The notes under the pieces were generated by a model. It was not told the DNA's origin, searched no databases, and worked only from the letters and a program-made list of their open reading frames with translations. DNA of 64,000 bases from Scandinavium manionii (GTDB taxonomy: Bacteria > Pseudomonadota > Gammaproteobacteria > Enterobacterales > Enterobacteriaceae), in NCBI RefSeq assembly GCF_024764775.1, contig NZ_JALIGC010000039.1, positions 558,001 through 622,000 on the forward strand, in the 5' to 3' direction. The position numbers and the translations under genes were made by a program. This document shows positions 52,706-62,527 of this stretch, piece after piece (position 1 is the first letter of the stretch; each line of letters opens with the position of its first letter).

Positions 52706-53503
52706 TTAGTGTACTACGCGCAGATTACTGCTTTCATCACTGCCATTTTTACGAATTCGCTGGAGCGGATCCTGATGATAAAAATGACAGAAACGCTGCC
52801 ACAGCGCGGGAAAGCGTGGGGCAAACAGTTCTGGTGCGCTGAAGAAGTATTCTGAGAGCACGGCGAAACATTCAGCAGGGTCCGTCGCGGCATATGCATC
52901 GATGCTGGCAGCACTTTCGCCCACTAAATCAATTTCATCCTGAATGTTGTTCATCGCCGCATGGAGGTCATGTTCCCAGCCTGCGACCTCGCGAAGGGGG
53001 ATCGGTGGCACGCCGCTGGCGCGATCGCCGTTACGCACATCCAGCTTATGCGCCACTTCATGGACAATAAGGTTAAAACCGGACGCATCGAATGAATCCT
53101 GAATATCCAGCCAGTTCAGCACAATCGGGCCCTGTTGCCAGCTTTGCCCCGACTGCACCATGCGCTGGCTATGGATCAGGCCAATATCATCTTCCCACTC
53201 GTCGTCGACCACAAACGGGGCAGGGTAAATCAGTACTTCATGGAAACCGTCGAGCCACTCGATTCCGAGAGAAAGTACGGGCAGACAAAACAGCATCGCG
53301 ATACGCGCCGTTTGCAACGGGGCCAGTTCAAGTCCCTGCAAAGGAACAAGGCGTTTATGCTGCAGGAAACGGTCCGCCAGCTGAGAGAGTCTGAGCTGTT
53401 CTTCCGGTGAAAGACTCGCCAGGACAGGAATGGCAAGTGCCTGCTCCCAAGGAATATCCTCGCTAAGGGGAGCGTCATGTGCTTTCCAGGGCCATTTAAT
53501 CAT
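52706..53503 (-). CDS. mtfA: Zinc metallopeptidase MtfA (Mlc titration factor)
   Basis: About 265 residues from the ATG at 53503 (MIKWPWKAHDAP); the frame is open 11 codons further upstream, but this start matches E. coli MtfA. The gluzincin motif is in NLIVHEVAHKLDVRNGD (HEVAH near residue 149). MtfA binds the glucose repressor Mlc and has aminopeptidase activity, affecting ptsG control. It lies between a tRNA-Asn and serU as in E. coli. Confidence 0.94.
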   Translation of the reverse strand: MIKWPWKAHDAPLSEDIPWEQALAIPVLASLSPEEQLRLSQLADRFLQHKRLVPLQGLELAPLQTARIAMLFCLPVLSLGIEWLDGFHEVLIYPAPFVVDDEWEDDIGLIHSQRMVQSGQSWQQGPIVLNWLDIQDSFDASGFNLIVHEVAHKLDVRNGDRASGVPPIPLREVAGWEHDLHAAMNNIQDEIDLVGESAASIDAYAATDPAECFAVLSEYFFSAPELFAPRFPALWQRFCHFYHQDPLQRIRKNGSDESSNLRVVH

Positions 53504-53595
53504 CGCTTTGCTCGCAAACTCGTCACTTGATATCAATTGAAGGGACAGGGTCTGTTAAAATGCCAAAGAACCTGGCATCATGGCAACCACTCAGC

Positions 53596-53685
53596 GGAGA
53601 GATGCCGGAGCGGCTGAACGGACTAGTCTCGAAAACTAGAGTAGGGGCAACTCTACCGGGGGTTCAAATCCCCCTCTCTCCGCCA
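53596..53685 (+). tRNA. serU: tRNA-Ser (anticodon CGA)
   Basis: A 90-base class II tRNA. GGAGAGATGCCGGAGCGG starts it and TCTCTCCGCCA ends it with an encoded CCA. The anticodon loop reads TCTCGAAAA (CGA), and the long variable arm (GTAGGGGCAACTCTAC) is present. A TAAAAT box at 53556-53561 lies at promoter distance. The location next to mtfA matches E. coli serU. Confidence 0.97.
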
Positions 53686-53892
53686 CTATTCAAACACTTA
53701 CACCGTTTCGTTTCAGTGACCAAAATCTCATTGATGCAATCTATGAAATTTTGTTGAGATACTCCTTACTTCCTTCGACCTGTTTCCTGATCCAGTATAG
53801 TCTCCACGGACTCATCTCTCTGCAGTGCCCGTAACCCAAAGCCAAAAGGCAGAAATGTCTGATGACCCCTCTGCCTTTATCCGCGGGTTGCC

Positions 53893-54180
53893 TTAGTTGT
53901 GCGTAAAGTTAAGCGTCCGTCCGTCGGCAAGCGTTCGGACCTGCCGTAACAGGTCGAAGGAATGCTGCTGGTTAACGCAATTGAACGCATGCGAGCCCTG
54001 CCTCGCTAATTGATTAGCCGTCATCGTAAAAGAAATTGGATGACTTATAGGCGTCAATTGCAGCCAGCGGTAGGTCTTCCCTGGCGACTCAAGACCCCAG
54101 AACGGTAATTTAAAATCGGAGTAGGTATCGACAGGTGAAAGGGCGGCTGATTTTGATGCCGTCTGCTTAAATGCAGGCAC
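53893..54180 (-). CDS. Unrecognised 95-residue protein downstream of the porin
   Basis: The frame starts at a GTG (54180) directly after the porin terminator's T-run, without a clear ribosome binding site, and reads MPAFKQTASKSAALSP. It has no signal peptide or membrane segment. A hairpin (AAAGGCAGA at 53845-53853 with 53870-53878) follows on the minus strand and could end it. I do not recognise the family. It may be a remnant of a larger gene. The 200 bases between serU and this frame hold no other gene I can support. Confidence 0.35.
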   Translation of the reverse strand: MPAFKQTASKSAALSPVDTYSDFKLPFWGLESPGKTYRWLQLTPISHPISFTMTANQLARQGSHAFNCVNQQHSFDLLRQVRTLADGRTLNFTHN

Positions 54181-54186
54181 AAAAAA

Positions 54187-54206
54187 GCCCGCTCGCGGCG
54201 GGCCTG
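54187..54206 (-). terminator. Terminator of the porin gene
   Basis: On the minus strand, GCCCGC (54198-54203) pairs with 54187-54192 around a 5-base loop, followed by six U residues from the A-tract at 54181-54186, 17 bases after the porin stop. Confidence 0.9.
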
Positions 54207-54222
54207 ATAGGGAAGGCGTCAG

Positions 54223-55386
54223 TTAGAACTGGTAAATCATGCCAATGCCAACAACGTCATCGGTAGAAATCCCGTTATCGTTGTAGAAATCGTCATCGCC
54301 ATCCAGCAGGTTGATTTTGTAATCAACATAGGTGGAGAAGTTTTTGTTGAAGTAGTAGTTCGCGCCGATGTCGATGTAGTTAACCAGATCCTGGTCTACG
54401 TAATCGATGTTGCCATTGCCGTTAACATTGCCGCCGAGATCTTTGCCCTTGGAGTAAACCCATGCCAGGGACGGGCGCAGGCCGAAGTCGAACTGGTACT
54501 GTGCCACGGCTTCAAAGTTCTGGGTTTTATTCGCGATGCCGGCATCACCGTAAGGGGTCATGTTTTCGGTTTCGGAATACATCATCGCCAGGTAGACGTC
54601 GTTAGCATCGTATTTTGCGCCAAGTGTCCATGCCTGAGCCTCTTCACCACCCGCATATTTGCTATAGCGATTGTTGCCCGCGCCTAAACCTTGTTGTTCG
54701 TTGGTGCGGTCAGAAGACGCGTAAGCACCACCTACGCTAATGCCCATGCCGAAATCATAAGTGGTAGACAGACCGAAGCCGTCACCGTTGTCCACGCGCG
54801 CATCGTTGTCACTGCGGTTAGACGTGCCTTCCTGGTCAAACAGACCATCAGAACCTTCGTTCGCTCCCTGGTACTGGATAGCGAAGTTCAGACCATCGAC
54901 CAGACCGAAGAAGTCGGAGTTACGATAGGTCGCCATACCGTTGCCGCGGCCAACCATATAGTTGTCGGTGTAGGTATAGGAATCGCCACCGAACACGGGC
55001 AGCATATCGGTCCAGGCTTCAACGTCATACACCACGCCATAGTTACGGCCGTAGTCAAATGAACCGAAGTCACCGAATTTCATACCAGCAAAGCCCAGAC
55101 GAGTTGCAGACTGGTTGCTGCTGCCCTCCGTGTCGTTGGCCTGGATGTTGTATTCCCACTGACCGTAGCCAATCAGATCTTGGGTGATCTGGGTTTCACC
55201 TTTGAACCCGATACGGACGTAGGTTTCATCGCCGTCGCTACCCGAATTGTCAGAGAACTGGTGACGGGCATCAACTTTGCCATACAGGTCGAGCTTATTG
55301 CTGTCTTTATTATAAATCTCAGCCGCATTTGCTGCGCCAGCCAACAGTAAGGCCGGCACGAGAATTGCCAATACATTTCTTTTCAT
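54223..55386 (-). CDS. OmpC-type general porin
   Basis: 387 residues. It is a trimeric outer membrane beta-barrel porin with a signal peptide (MKRNVLAILVPALLLAGAANA), start of mature chain AEIYNKDSNKLDLYGKVDARHQFSD, and the C-terminal aromatic GIGMIYQF recognised by the Bam complex. Loop 3 contains PVFGGDSYTYTDNYM, the constriction loop in which OmpC-type porins have PEFGGD. The position next to yedJ matches the E. coli pseudogene yedS, so this is probably the intact ancestor of that locus (OmpS-like) rather than ompC itself. The gap upstream (55387-55868) holds its promoter and a candidate sRNA. Confidence 0.9.
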   Translation of the reverse strand: MKRNVLAILVPALLLAGAANAAEIYNKDSNKLDLYGKVDARHQFSDNSGSDGDETYVRIGFKGETQITQDLIGYGQWEYNIQANDTEGSSNQSATRLGFAGMKFGDFGSFDYGRNYGVVYDVEAWTDMLPVFGGDSYTYTDNYMVGRGNGMATYRNSDFFGLVDGLNFAIQYQGANEGSDGLFDQEGTSNRSDNDARVDNGDGFGLSTTYDFGMGISVGGAYASSDRTNEQQGLGAGNNRYSKYAGGEEAQAWTLGAKYDANDVYLAMMYSETENMTPYGDAGIANKTQNFEAVAQYQFDFGLRPSLAWVYSKGKDLGGNVNGNGNIDYVDQDLVNYIDIGANYYFNKNFSTYVDYKINLLDGDDDFYNDNGISTDDVVGIGMIYQF

Positions 55387-55685
55387 TATACATTCCTTTG
55401 AATGGTTTATTTTATGAATGAAAGCAGCGCCATCCAGACGTCAAAATGATAATCGCCACTGAGTTCAGTTTAATTTAAATAAAACGTGTAAGTAAATTAT
55501 TAAAATCAATTTCGACAGTTTCTCTTTGGTTTTTCATATGTCACTGTAATGAAAGGTTGTTTGTCATTCATGCGGCTTATTTATTGGCTTTTCTGCTTTT
55601 GCATTACTGCGATGATGATTGTTTGAAGTATTATTCATTAAATCAATGGATATATTTCAGTTAATCATTTTAGTTATCGTAAAGG
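55387..55685. other. AT-rich porin upstream region
   Basis: A 299-base AT-rich stretch upstream of the porin start with no open frame of note. It should hold the porin's promoter and long 5' UTR; I could not assign OmpR boxes with confidence. Confidence 0.5.
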
Positions 55686-55780
55686 CAAAAAAAAACCTGA
55701 CAATATTATTTTGTCAGGTCTTATTAACGATAATAAAAGTGAGTGCAGTGTAGAAACAACAAAAGGCAGGCGGATATTTT
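55686..55780 (-). ncRNA. Candidate small RNA, RseX-like by position
   Basis: An intrinsic terminator on the minus strand (ACCTGACAA stem at 55711-55719 with 55695-55703, 7-base loop, nine U residues) has no protein gene ending before it: yedJ runs the other way and the porin starts downstream. In E. coli the Hfq-dependent sRNA RseX, which represses ompA and ompC, is encoded at this very place next to yedS. The 3' end is set by the terminator; the 5' end given is an estimate. I could not align the body to RseX from memory. Confidence 0.5.
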
Positions 55781-55868
55781 CATGGAGGGGCAGAAAAATA
55801 AAGTGTGAAAGCAGACTATTTGCAGAACTGCTATCCTCACGCCTCCATTGCAGAAGAATGAGGGAACA

Positions 55869-56564
55869 ATGACAGTGCAATCCTGGCAACAACGCTTTGA
55901 AAACTGGCTGATCCAGCATCACGATAATGACGACGCTGCCCATGATATTTCCCATTTCCGCCGCGTCTGGGCCACCTCTCAACGCCTGGCTGAGGGTGAA
56001 AAGGTCGATGAACGCGTCATCCTGACGGCCTGTTATTTTCATGACATCGTCAGCCTGCCGAAAAATCATCCGCAACGCAGCCGTTCGTCGGTCATGGCGG
56101 CGCAAAAAACGTTGACCATCCTGCGCGACGACTTCCCCGATTTCCCCGAATCTCTCTATCCTGACGTGGCGCATGCGATTGAAGCGCACAGTCACAGCGC
56201 CAATATCATGCCCACCACGCGCGAAGCCAAAATTGTGCAGGATGCCGACAGGCTGGAATCGCTGGGAGCCATAGGTCTGGCACGCGTGTTTACCGTGGCG
56301 GGCCGCTTAAATGTTTCCCTGTTCAACGCCGACGATCCGTTTGCTGATTCCCGGCCGCTTAATGATCAGCGATACGCCCTCGATCATTTTCAGAACAAAC
56401 TCCTTCGACTCCCGGCCACCATGCAAACCGAGCAGGGTAAAGCCCTGGCCGTGCACAATGCCCGCTATCTGGTGCAGTTTATGGCCAAAATCAGTGCAGA
56501 GTTACAGGGCGACTATCTGGAATATGATGAGGATATTCTGACGCGTTTTGCGCCGCACGCCTGA
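55869..56564 (+). CDS. yedJ: HD-domain phosphohydrolase YedJ
   Basis: 231 residues from the ATG at 55869 (MTVQSWQQRFENWL), same length as E. coli YedJ. The HD motif chain is visible: DAAHDISHFRRVW (first His and HD), ACYFHDIVSLPKNHP, and IVQDADRLESLGAIGLAR (final Asp). It should be a metal-dependent phosphohydrolase; the substrate is unknown. It is 57 bases before dcm and may be cotranscribed. Confidence 0.92.
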   Translation: MTVQSWQQRFENWLIQHHDNDDAAHDISHFRRVWATSQRLAEGEKVDERVILTACYFHDIVSLPKNHPQRSRSSVMAAQKTLTILRDDFPDFPESLYPDVAHAIEAHSHSANIMPTTREAKIVQDADRLESLGAIGLARVFTVAGRLNVSLFNADDPFADSRPLNDQRYALDHFQNKLLRLPATMQTEQGKALAVHNARYLVQFMAKISAELQGDYLEYDEDILTRFAPHA

Positions 56565-56621
56565 GTTCAGCCAGGGAAATTGTGTTACTCTCAGCGTAAA
56601 TGGTCTGTCCCGGTTACTGAA

Positions 56622-58043
56622 ATGCAGCACACACTTACTCGCACTCTCTCTTCTCAAGACGCGGAATATTCCGGGCCAGACGCACAGGCGCTACTGACTC
56701 AGCTGCTGACGATATACGATTTAAAAACCCTCGTGGCAACGCTCAACGCCGTGGGAGAACAGCACTGGAGCCCGGCTATTTTGAAGCGCGCGACCGACAA
56801 CGGGAAAATCAATCGCCGTCTGGGCGAGAATGAATTTTCCCGGTTGGCGGCGCTGCTGCCGCAGCCTTCCTCGCAACCTACGTCATTTCGATTTATCGAT
56901 TTGTTTGCCGGCATCGGCGGGATCCGCAACGGCTTTGAAGCCATTGGCGGCCAGTGCGTGTTTACCAGCGAATGGAACAAACACGCCGTTCGCACCTATA
57001 AAGCCAACTGGTACTGCGATCCGGCTGAACATCAGTTTAATGAAGACATCCGCGACGTGACGCTCAGCCACAAAACAGATGTCAGCGACAGCGAAGCCGC
57101 GGCGCATATTCGTCGCGTTATCCCGCAGCACGACGTGTTGTTGGCGGGCTTTCCCTGCCAGCCGTTTTCACTGGCGGGCGTGTCGAAGAAAAACGCCATG
57201 GGTCGGGCGCACGGTTTTGCCTGCGATACGCAAGGCACGCTGTTTTTTGACGTGGCGCGGATCATTGATGCCTGTCGTCCGGCCATTTTTGTGCTGGAAA
57301 ATGTTAAGAACCTGAAAAGCCACGACGGGGGCAAAACCTTCCGCATCATCATGCAAACGCTGGATGCGCTGGGCTATGACGTGTCTGATTCTGCGGAAAT
57401 GGGCGCTGACGATCCGAAAATCATCGACGGTCAGCATTTCCTGCCGCAGCACCGCGAACGCATCGTGCTGGTGGGTTTTCGTCGGGATCAGCAGCTGCAT
57501 CAGGGCTTCACGCTTCGTGATTTACCCGCGCTGTACCCGGAACGTCGCCCCACTTTCGGTGAATTGCTTGAGCCTACGGTTGACGCCAAATTTATCCTCA
57601 CCCCGGTGCTGTGGAAATACCTGTATCGCTATGCCAAAAAACATCAGGCGCGCGGCAACGGTTTTGGCTACGGGCTGGTGGATCCGACCAGACCTGGCAG
57701 CGTGGCGCGCACGCTTTCCGCACGTTATTACAAAGACGGCGCGGAGATCCTGATCGACAGAGGGTGGGACAAGGCGCTCGGCGAGCAGAATTTTGACGAT
57801 CCGCAAAACCAACAGCGACGTCCACGTCGTTTGACGCCGCGCGAATGTGCGCGACTAATGGGCTTTGAATCGCCGCAGGGTTATCAGTTCCGCATTCCGG
57901 TGTCCGATACCCAGGCTTATCGCCAGTTTGGCAACTCGGTGGTGGTTCCCGCATTTGCGGCGGTAGCGAAATTGCTCAAATCCCGCATTTTGCAGGCGGT
58001 AGAACTGCGTCAGGCAGAGAAAGCCGATGGCGGACGTTCATAA
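56622..58043 (+). CDS. dcm: DNA cytosine-5 methyltransferase Dcm
   Basis: 473 residues from the ATG at 56622 (MQHTLTRTLSSQ), close to E. coli's 472; the frame is open upstream to 56580. It methylates the inner C of CCWGG. The ten-motif order is visible: SAM-binding FIDLFAGIGGIRNGF, the catalytic PCQPFS loop (Cys near 180), ENVKNL, and the C-terminal RQFGNSVVVP. The N-terminal 80 residues match the Dcm-specific extension. It overlaps vsr by 17 bases, as in E. coli. Confidence 0.97.
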   Translation: MQHTLTRTLSSQDAEYSGPDAQALLTQLLTIYDLKTLVATLNAVGEQHWSPAILKRATDNGKINRRLGENEFSRLAALLPQPSSQPTSFRFIDLFAGIGGIRNGFEAIGGQCVFTSEWNKHAVRTYKANWYCDPAEHQFNEDIRDVTLSHKTDVSDSEAAAHIRRVIPQHDVLLAGFPCQPFSLAGVSKKNAMGRAHGFACDTQGTLFFDVARIIDACRPAIFVLENVKNLKSHDGGKTFRIIMQTLDALGYDVSDSAEMGADDPKIIDGQHFLPQHRERIVLVGFRRDQQLHQGFTLRDLPALYPERRPTFGELLEPTVDAKFILTPVLWKYLYRYAKKHQARGNGFGYGLVDPTRPGSVARTLSARYYKDGAEILIDRGWDKALGEQNFDDPQNQQRRPRRLTPRECARLMGFESPQGYQFRIPVSDTQAYRQFGNSVVVPAFAAVAKLLKSRILQAVELRQAEKADGGRS

Positions 58044-58495
58044 CCCCGCCACAAGAAGCAAAAATATGCGTGCCATCGGCACGCAGAATACCGCCATTGA
58101 AAAACGCCTGGCCGCATTGCTGAACGACGCCGGTTTTAATTACACCGTTCAGGATGCGAGCTTGCCAGGACGCCCCGATTTTGTCCTCTCCGAATACTGC
58201 TGCATTCTCTTTACGCACGGCTGTTTCTGGCATCATCACGACTGCTATCTGTTTAAAGTTCCCGAAACACGCCCCGAGTTCTGGCTGCAAAAAATTGGCA
58301 AAAATGTGGCGCGAGACGCCCGCGATATAGCGTTGCTCCAGGAGCAGGGCTGGCGAGTGCTGGTGGTCTGGGAATGTGCGCTGCGAGGAAAACTGAAACT
58401 CAGTGATGCGGCGTTAACGGACAGGCTGGAAGAGTGGATCTGCGGCGGGGAAAGCAGCGCGCAGATCGACACTCAGGGCATTGCGCCGCTGGCGG

Positions 58496-58521
<26 letters not shown>
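58027..58521 (+). CDS. vsr: Very short patch repair endonuclease
   Basis: 164 residues. It nicks 5' to the T of T:G mismatches produced by deamination of Dcm-methylated cytosines. The start ATRSKNMRAIGTQNTAIEKRL, the catalytic Asp in LPGRPDFVL and the zinc/catalytic FTHGCFWHHHDC are present, with the zinc Cys in VVWECALRG. It overlaps dcm at its start and the convergent yedA by 26 bases at its end. Confidence 0.96.
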
Positions 58522-59407
<886 letters not shown>

Positions 59408-59588
59408 ATATCCTCAAGGCAAAATAAGAAGGGCGCATATAGTTAACGGGAAAACTACCCGTCTGGCGAGCGCTTTAATCAGTGGATTATGTTGTATTTT
59501 TGTTGACAGTTTGTATGCGTGGGCGCGCTGCGTCTTTTGCTTCATACTGTAGGGCAAATAGAACCATGAAGAACGGAAGGAGCATCAT

Positions 59589-60497
59589 GTGGCCGGAAGC
59601 AGTCTTTTAACCTTACTCGATGATATTGCCACGCTGCTGGACGATATTTCGCTGATGGGCAAACTGGCGGCGAAAAAAACCGCCGGAGTGCTGGGGGATG
59701 ATTTGTCGCTCAACGCGCAGCAGGTGTCTGGTGTGCGCGCCAATCGCGAGCTGCCTGTGGTGTGGAGCGTGGCGAAAGGGTCATTCCTGAATAAAGTGAT
59801 CCTCGTGCCGCTGGCGTTGTTAATTAGCGCCTTTTTACCATGGGCCATCACGCCGCTGCTGATGATTGGCGGGGCGTTCCTGTGCTTTGAAGGTGTAGAA
59901 AAAGTGCTGCATTCTCTGCACGCGCGCAAGCACAAAGAAGGGCCAGAGGAGCGCAAGCAGCGCCTGGAAACGATCGCCAAACAGGACCCGATGGAGTTTG
60001 AGCGGGATAAAGTGAAAGGCGCAGTGCGCACGGATTTCATTCTGTCCGCCGAAATCGTGGCGATTACGCTCGGTATCGTGGCCGATGCACCGCTGATCAA
60101 CCAGGTACTTGTCCTCTCCGGCATTGCAATCCTTGTCACCGTTGGCGTGTATGGCCTGGTGGGCGTGATTGTTAAACTTGACGACATGGGCTATTGGCTG
60201 GTGGAGAAGACCAGCACCATCGCACAGGCGGTGGGCAAAGCGTTGCTGTTTATCGCGCCGTTACTGATGAAAGTGCTGACGGTGGTCGGGACGCTGGCGA
60301 TGTTTTTAGTCGGCGGCGGGATCGTGGTTCATGGCATCGCGCCTTTACATCATCTCATTGAACATTTTGCCGCGGGGCAGGGTGGCATCGTTGCGCTACT
60401 CGCGCCGACGTTGTTTAATTTAGTCTTCGGTTTTGTGGTTGGCGCGGTTGTTCTGACGGGCGTCAACCTGGTGTCGCGGCTGCGTTCAGCTGCGTAA
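59589..60497 (+). CDS. yedI: DUF808 inner membrane protein YedI
   Basis: 302 residues starting at a GTG (59589) with GGAAGGAG upstream. The conserved N-terminus (MAGSSLLTLLDDIATLLDDI, then GKLAAKKTAGVLGDDLSLNAQQ) and several C-terminal membrane segments (VGTLAMFLVGGGIVVHGIAPLHH) match YedI. The function is unknown. It stands before yodC with a 77-base gap. Confidence 0.92.
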   Translation: MAGSSLLTLLDDIATLLDDISLMGKLAAKKTAGVLGDDLSLNAQQVSGVRANRELPVVWSVAKGSFLNKVILVPLALLISAFLPWAITPLLMIGGAFLCFEGVEKVLHSLHARKHKEGPEERKQRLETIAKQDPMEFERDKVKGAVRTDFILSAEIVAITLGIVADAPLINQVLVLSGIAILVTVGVYGLVGVIVKLDDMGYWLVEKTSTIAQAVGKALLFIAPLLMKVLTVVGTLAMFLVGGGIVVHGIAPLHHLIEHFAAGQGGIVALLAPTLFNLVFGFVVGAVVLTGVNLVSRLRSAA

Positions 60498-60574
60498 ATA
60501 TTTTTCAGCGACTACGCAAAGCCCGTCATTTTCAGCTATCGTGAAACAGTTTCACTCTGATACCGGAGGCAGTC

Positions 60575-60754
60575 ATGGTCTTTTTGGTCAGTGATGAAGT
60601 TAAGCCGAAAATTGGTGGGCCGCGTATGGTTGTCACCGGCTATGCCAGCGGAATGATTGAATGCCGTTGGTATGATGGGTTTGGCGTTAAGCGGGAAGCG
60701 TTCCGCGAAGACGAACTCATGCCGGGCGACGGGCGGATTCAAGACGAGGCATAA
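60575..60754 (+). CDS. yodC: Small DUF2158 protein YodC
   Basis: 59 residues, start ATG at 60575 with CGGAGG upstream. The sequence (SDEVKPKIGGPRMVVTGYAS then GMIECRWYDGFGVKREAF) matches E. coli YodC; GGPRMVV and CRWYD are the family core of this small beta-rich domain. Function is unknown. A terminator follows closely. Confidence 0.93.
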   Translation: MVFLVSDEVKPKIGGPRMVVTGYASGMIECRWYDGFGVKREAFREDELMPGDGRIQDEA

Positions 60755-60761
60755 CGACCCC

Positions 60762-60784
60762 GCCCGGCTCATGCCGGGCGTTTT
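60762..60784 (+). terminator. Terminator after yodC
   Basis: GCCCGGC (60762-60768) pairs with GCCGGGC (60773-60779) around TCAT, followed by GTTTT. Confidence 0.82.
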
Positions 60785-60826
60785 CGTTGGTCGTGGCTCA
60801 GTATCAGGGAATGTCAGGGAGTTTGA

Positions 60827-62527
60827 GTGCACCACGTAACTCGAGTGGAAAATCCGCGCTGGCTGAATAGACTCAGCCGTTACAGCAACCCGGGTCGGGT
60901 GGTGAATGTTTGTTTTTTTATCGTGCTGTTGTTTTCGACGCTATTGACCTGGCGTGAAGTGCGCGTTCTTGAAGACGCCTACATTTCCAGCCAGCGCAAC
61001 ACGCTGGAAAACGTGGCGCATGAATTCAATAACCAGCTGCAAATCAACATCGACCGACTGACGTTTTACCGCAACGGTATGCAGGCAGCCCTTCACACGC
61101 CGCTGACTTTCGAAGGGATCAACCGTGCCGACTCGGAGTTTCAGCGCAAGCGCGCACTGCATCAGTGGTCCATTTCTCTGGACAACCGCCGCACGCTACC
61201 GGTGCACGGCGTTTCCGATGCCTTCGTCGATGAAACAACCCTCCTCTCTCGCGATAACGCGCTGCTCGGTAACGAACTGACCGCTGCCCTGGAAGTGGGC
61301 TATCTGTTGCGGCTTTCTACCACCCTCAAACGCACGACGCAGCAAATGCTGTACGTCTCGCGTGCCGGCTTTTTTATCGCCAGCAATTCGCTCGGCAGCA
61401 ATGATGATACGGTCGAGCAGTATTACGCCCTGGTTACCAGCCCGTGGTTTACCGCTCAGACTGAACACAATAATCCTGAGCGCGGGCTTCGCTGGCTGAG
61501 CTGGATGGACGACACGCCAAAGGGTGAGATACGCCGCGTGGCCGTTTCGCTGCCCGTCGATTATGAACATTACTGGCACGGAGTGCTGGCGATTGAGTTT
61601 TCCCTGCCGCAAATGAAGCAGCTGCTGATCACCGCGACGCAGGGTGAAGAGGAAGGCGAATACCGTCTGTATGACCGGAAAATGAATTTGCTTGCCAGTT
61701 CTCTGTCGCCGGGTGTCACGCCATCGCCGTTAAGCGAGCCGGAAAAAGCCCAGCTGGCGCAGGCGTTTGAACATGACGACCGCGGCGGCCTGCGCTTTAC
61801 CACCCGTTATGTGAACTGGGAAAAAATACGCAATTTTGATGGCATCCTGCTGCGTATTCACAATCTTGATGAGGGCGTGCGCGGCGATTTCGGCACGATT
61901 TCAATTGCGCTGGGCCTGCTGTGGGTGCTGTTTACCTCGATGCTTATTCTCGCGTGGGTGGTGATTCGCCGGATGGTGCGCAATATGAGTACCTTACAGG
62001 AATCGCTGCAATGGCAGGCGTGGCATGACGGCCTGACCCGTTTGTACAACCGCAGTTCGCTGTTCGACCTGGCGGGGAAGGCGGCGAAGCAGAGCGAGGT
62101 GCAGGGCCAGTCGGTGTCGGTGATTCAACTCGATCTCGATTACTTCAAAAACATCAATGACCGCTTCGGTCATCAGGCGGGCGATCGGGTGCTGACTCTT
62201 GTGGCGAGCACCATCAGCGCGCAAATTCGCGAAAAGGATTTAGCCGGACGCGTCGGTGGAGAAGAGTTCTGTATCGTCCTGCCAGGCGCGTCGCGGGAAG
62301 ACGCCTGCGCGATGGCAGAACGTATCCGGGGGCGAATTTACGGTCGTGAAATCCTGATAGGCAAAAGCAAGACGCTACGCATCAGCGCATCGTTTGGCGT
62401 CAGCAGCAGCGATGAGAAAGGGATGTTTGATATCGAATATCTGCAATCCATTGCCGACGGTCGTTTGTATCTGGCGAAGCAAACAGGGCGCAACCGGGTA
62501 TGCTGTCAGGATGATGATAGCCAGTGA
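60827..62527 (+). CDS. dgcQ: Diguanylate cyclase DgcQ
   Basis: 566 residues from a GTG at 60827 with TCAGGGA upstream. A membrane segment near residues 25-42, a periplasmic sensor region of about 310 residues, and a second segment near 358-378 precede the GGDEF domain (residues 400-560). It has GRVGGEEFCIVLPG as the active site and an upstream RxxD inhibitory site (REKD), so both catalysis and product feedback are likely. E. coli DgcQ (YedQ) makes c-di-GMP for cellulose and biofilm control. It overlaps yedP by 22 bases at the 3' ends. Confidence 0.95.
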   Translation: MHHVTRVENPRWLNRLSRYSNPGRVVNVCFFIVLLFSTLLTWREVRVLEDAYISSQRNTLENVAHEFNNQLQINIDRLTFYRNGMQAALHTPLTFEGINRADSEFQRKRALHQWSISLDNRRTLPVHGVSDAFVDETTLLSRDNALLGNELTAALEVGYLLRLSTTLKRTTQQMLYVSRAGFFIASNSLGSNDDTVEQYYALVTSPWFTAQTEHNNPERGLRWLSWMDDTPKGEIRRVAVSLPVDYEHYWHGVLAIEFSLPQMKQLLITATQGEEEGEYRLYDRKMNLLASSLSPGVTPSPLSEPEKAQLAQAFEHDDRGGLRFTTRYVNWEKIRNFDGILLRIHNLDEGVRGDFGTISIALGLLWVLFTSMLILAWVVIRRMVRNMSTLQESLQWQAWHDGLTRLYNRSSLFDLAGKAAKQSEVQGQSVSVIQLDLDYFKNINDRFGHQAGDRVLTLVASTISAQIREKDLAGRVGGEEFCIVLPGASREDACAMAERIRGRIYGREILIGKSKTLRISASFGVSSSDEKGMFDIEYLQSIADGRLYLAKQTGRNRVCCQDDDSQ

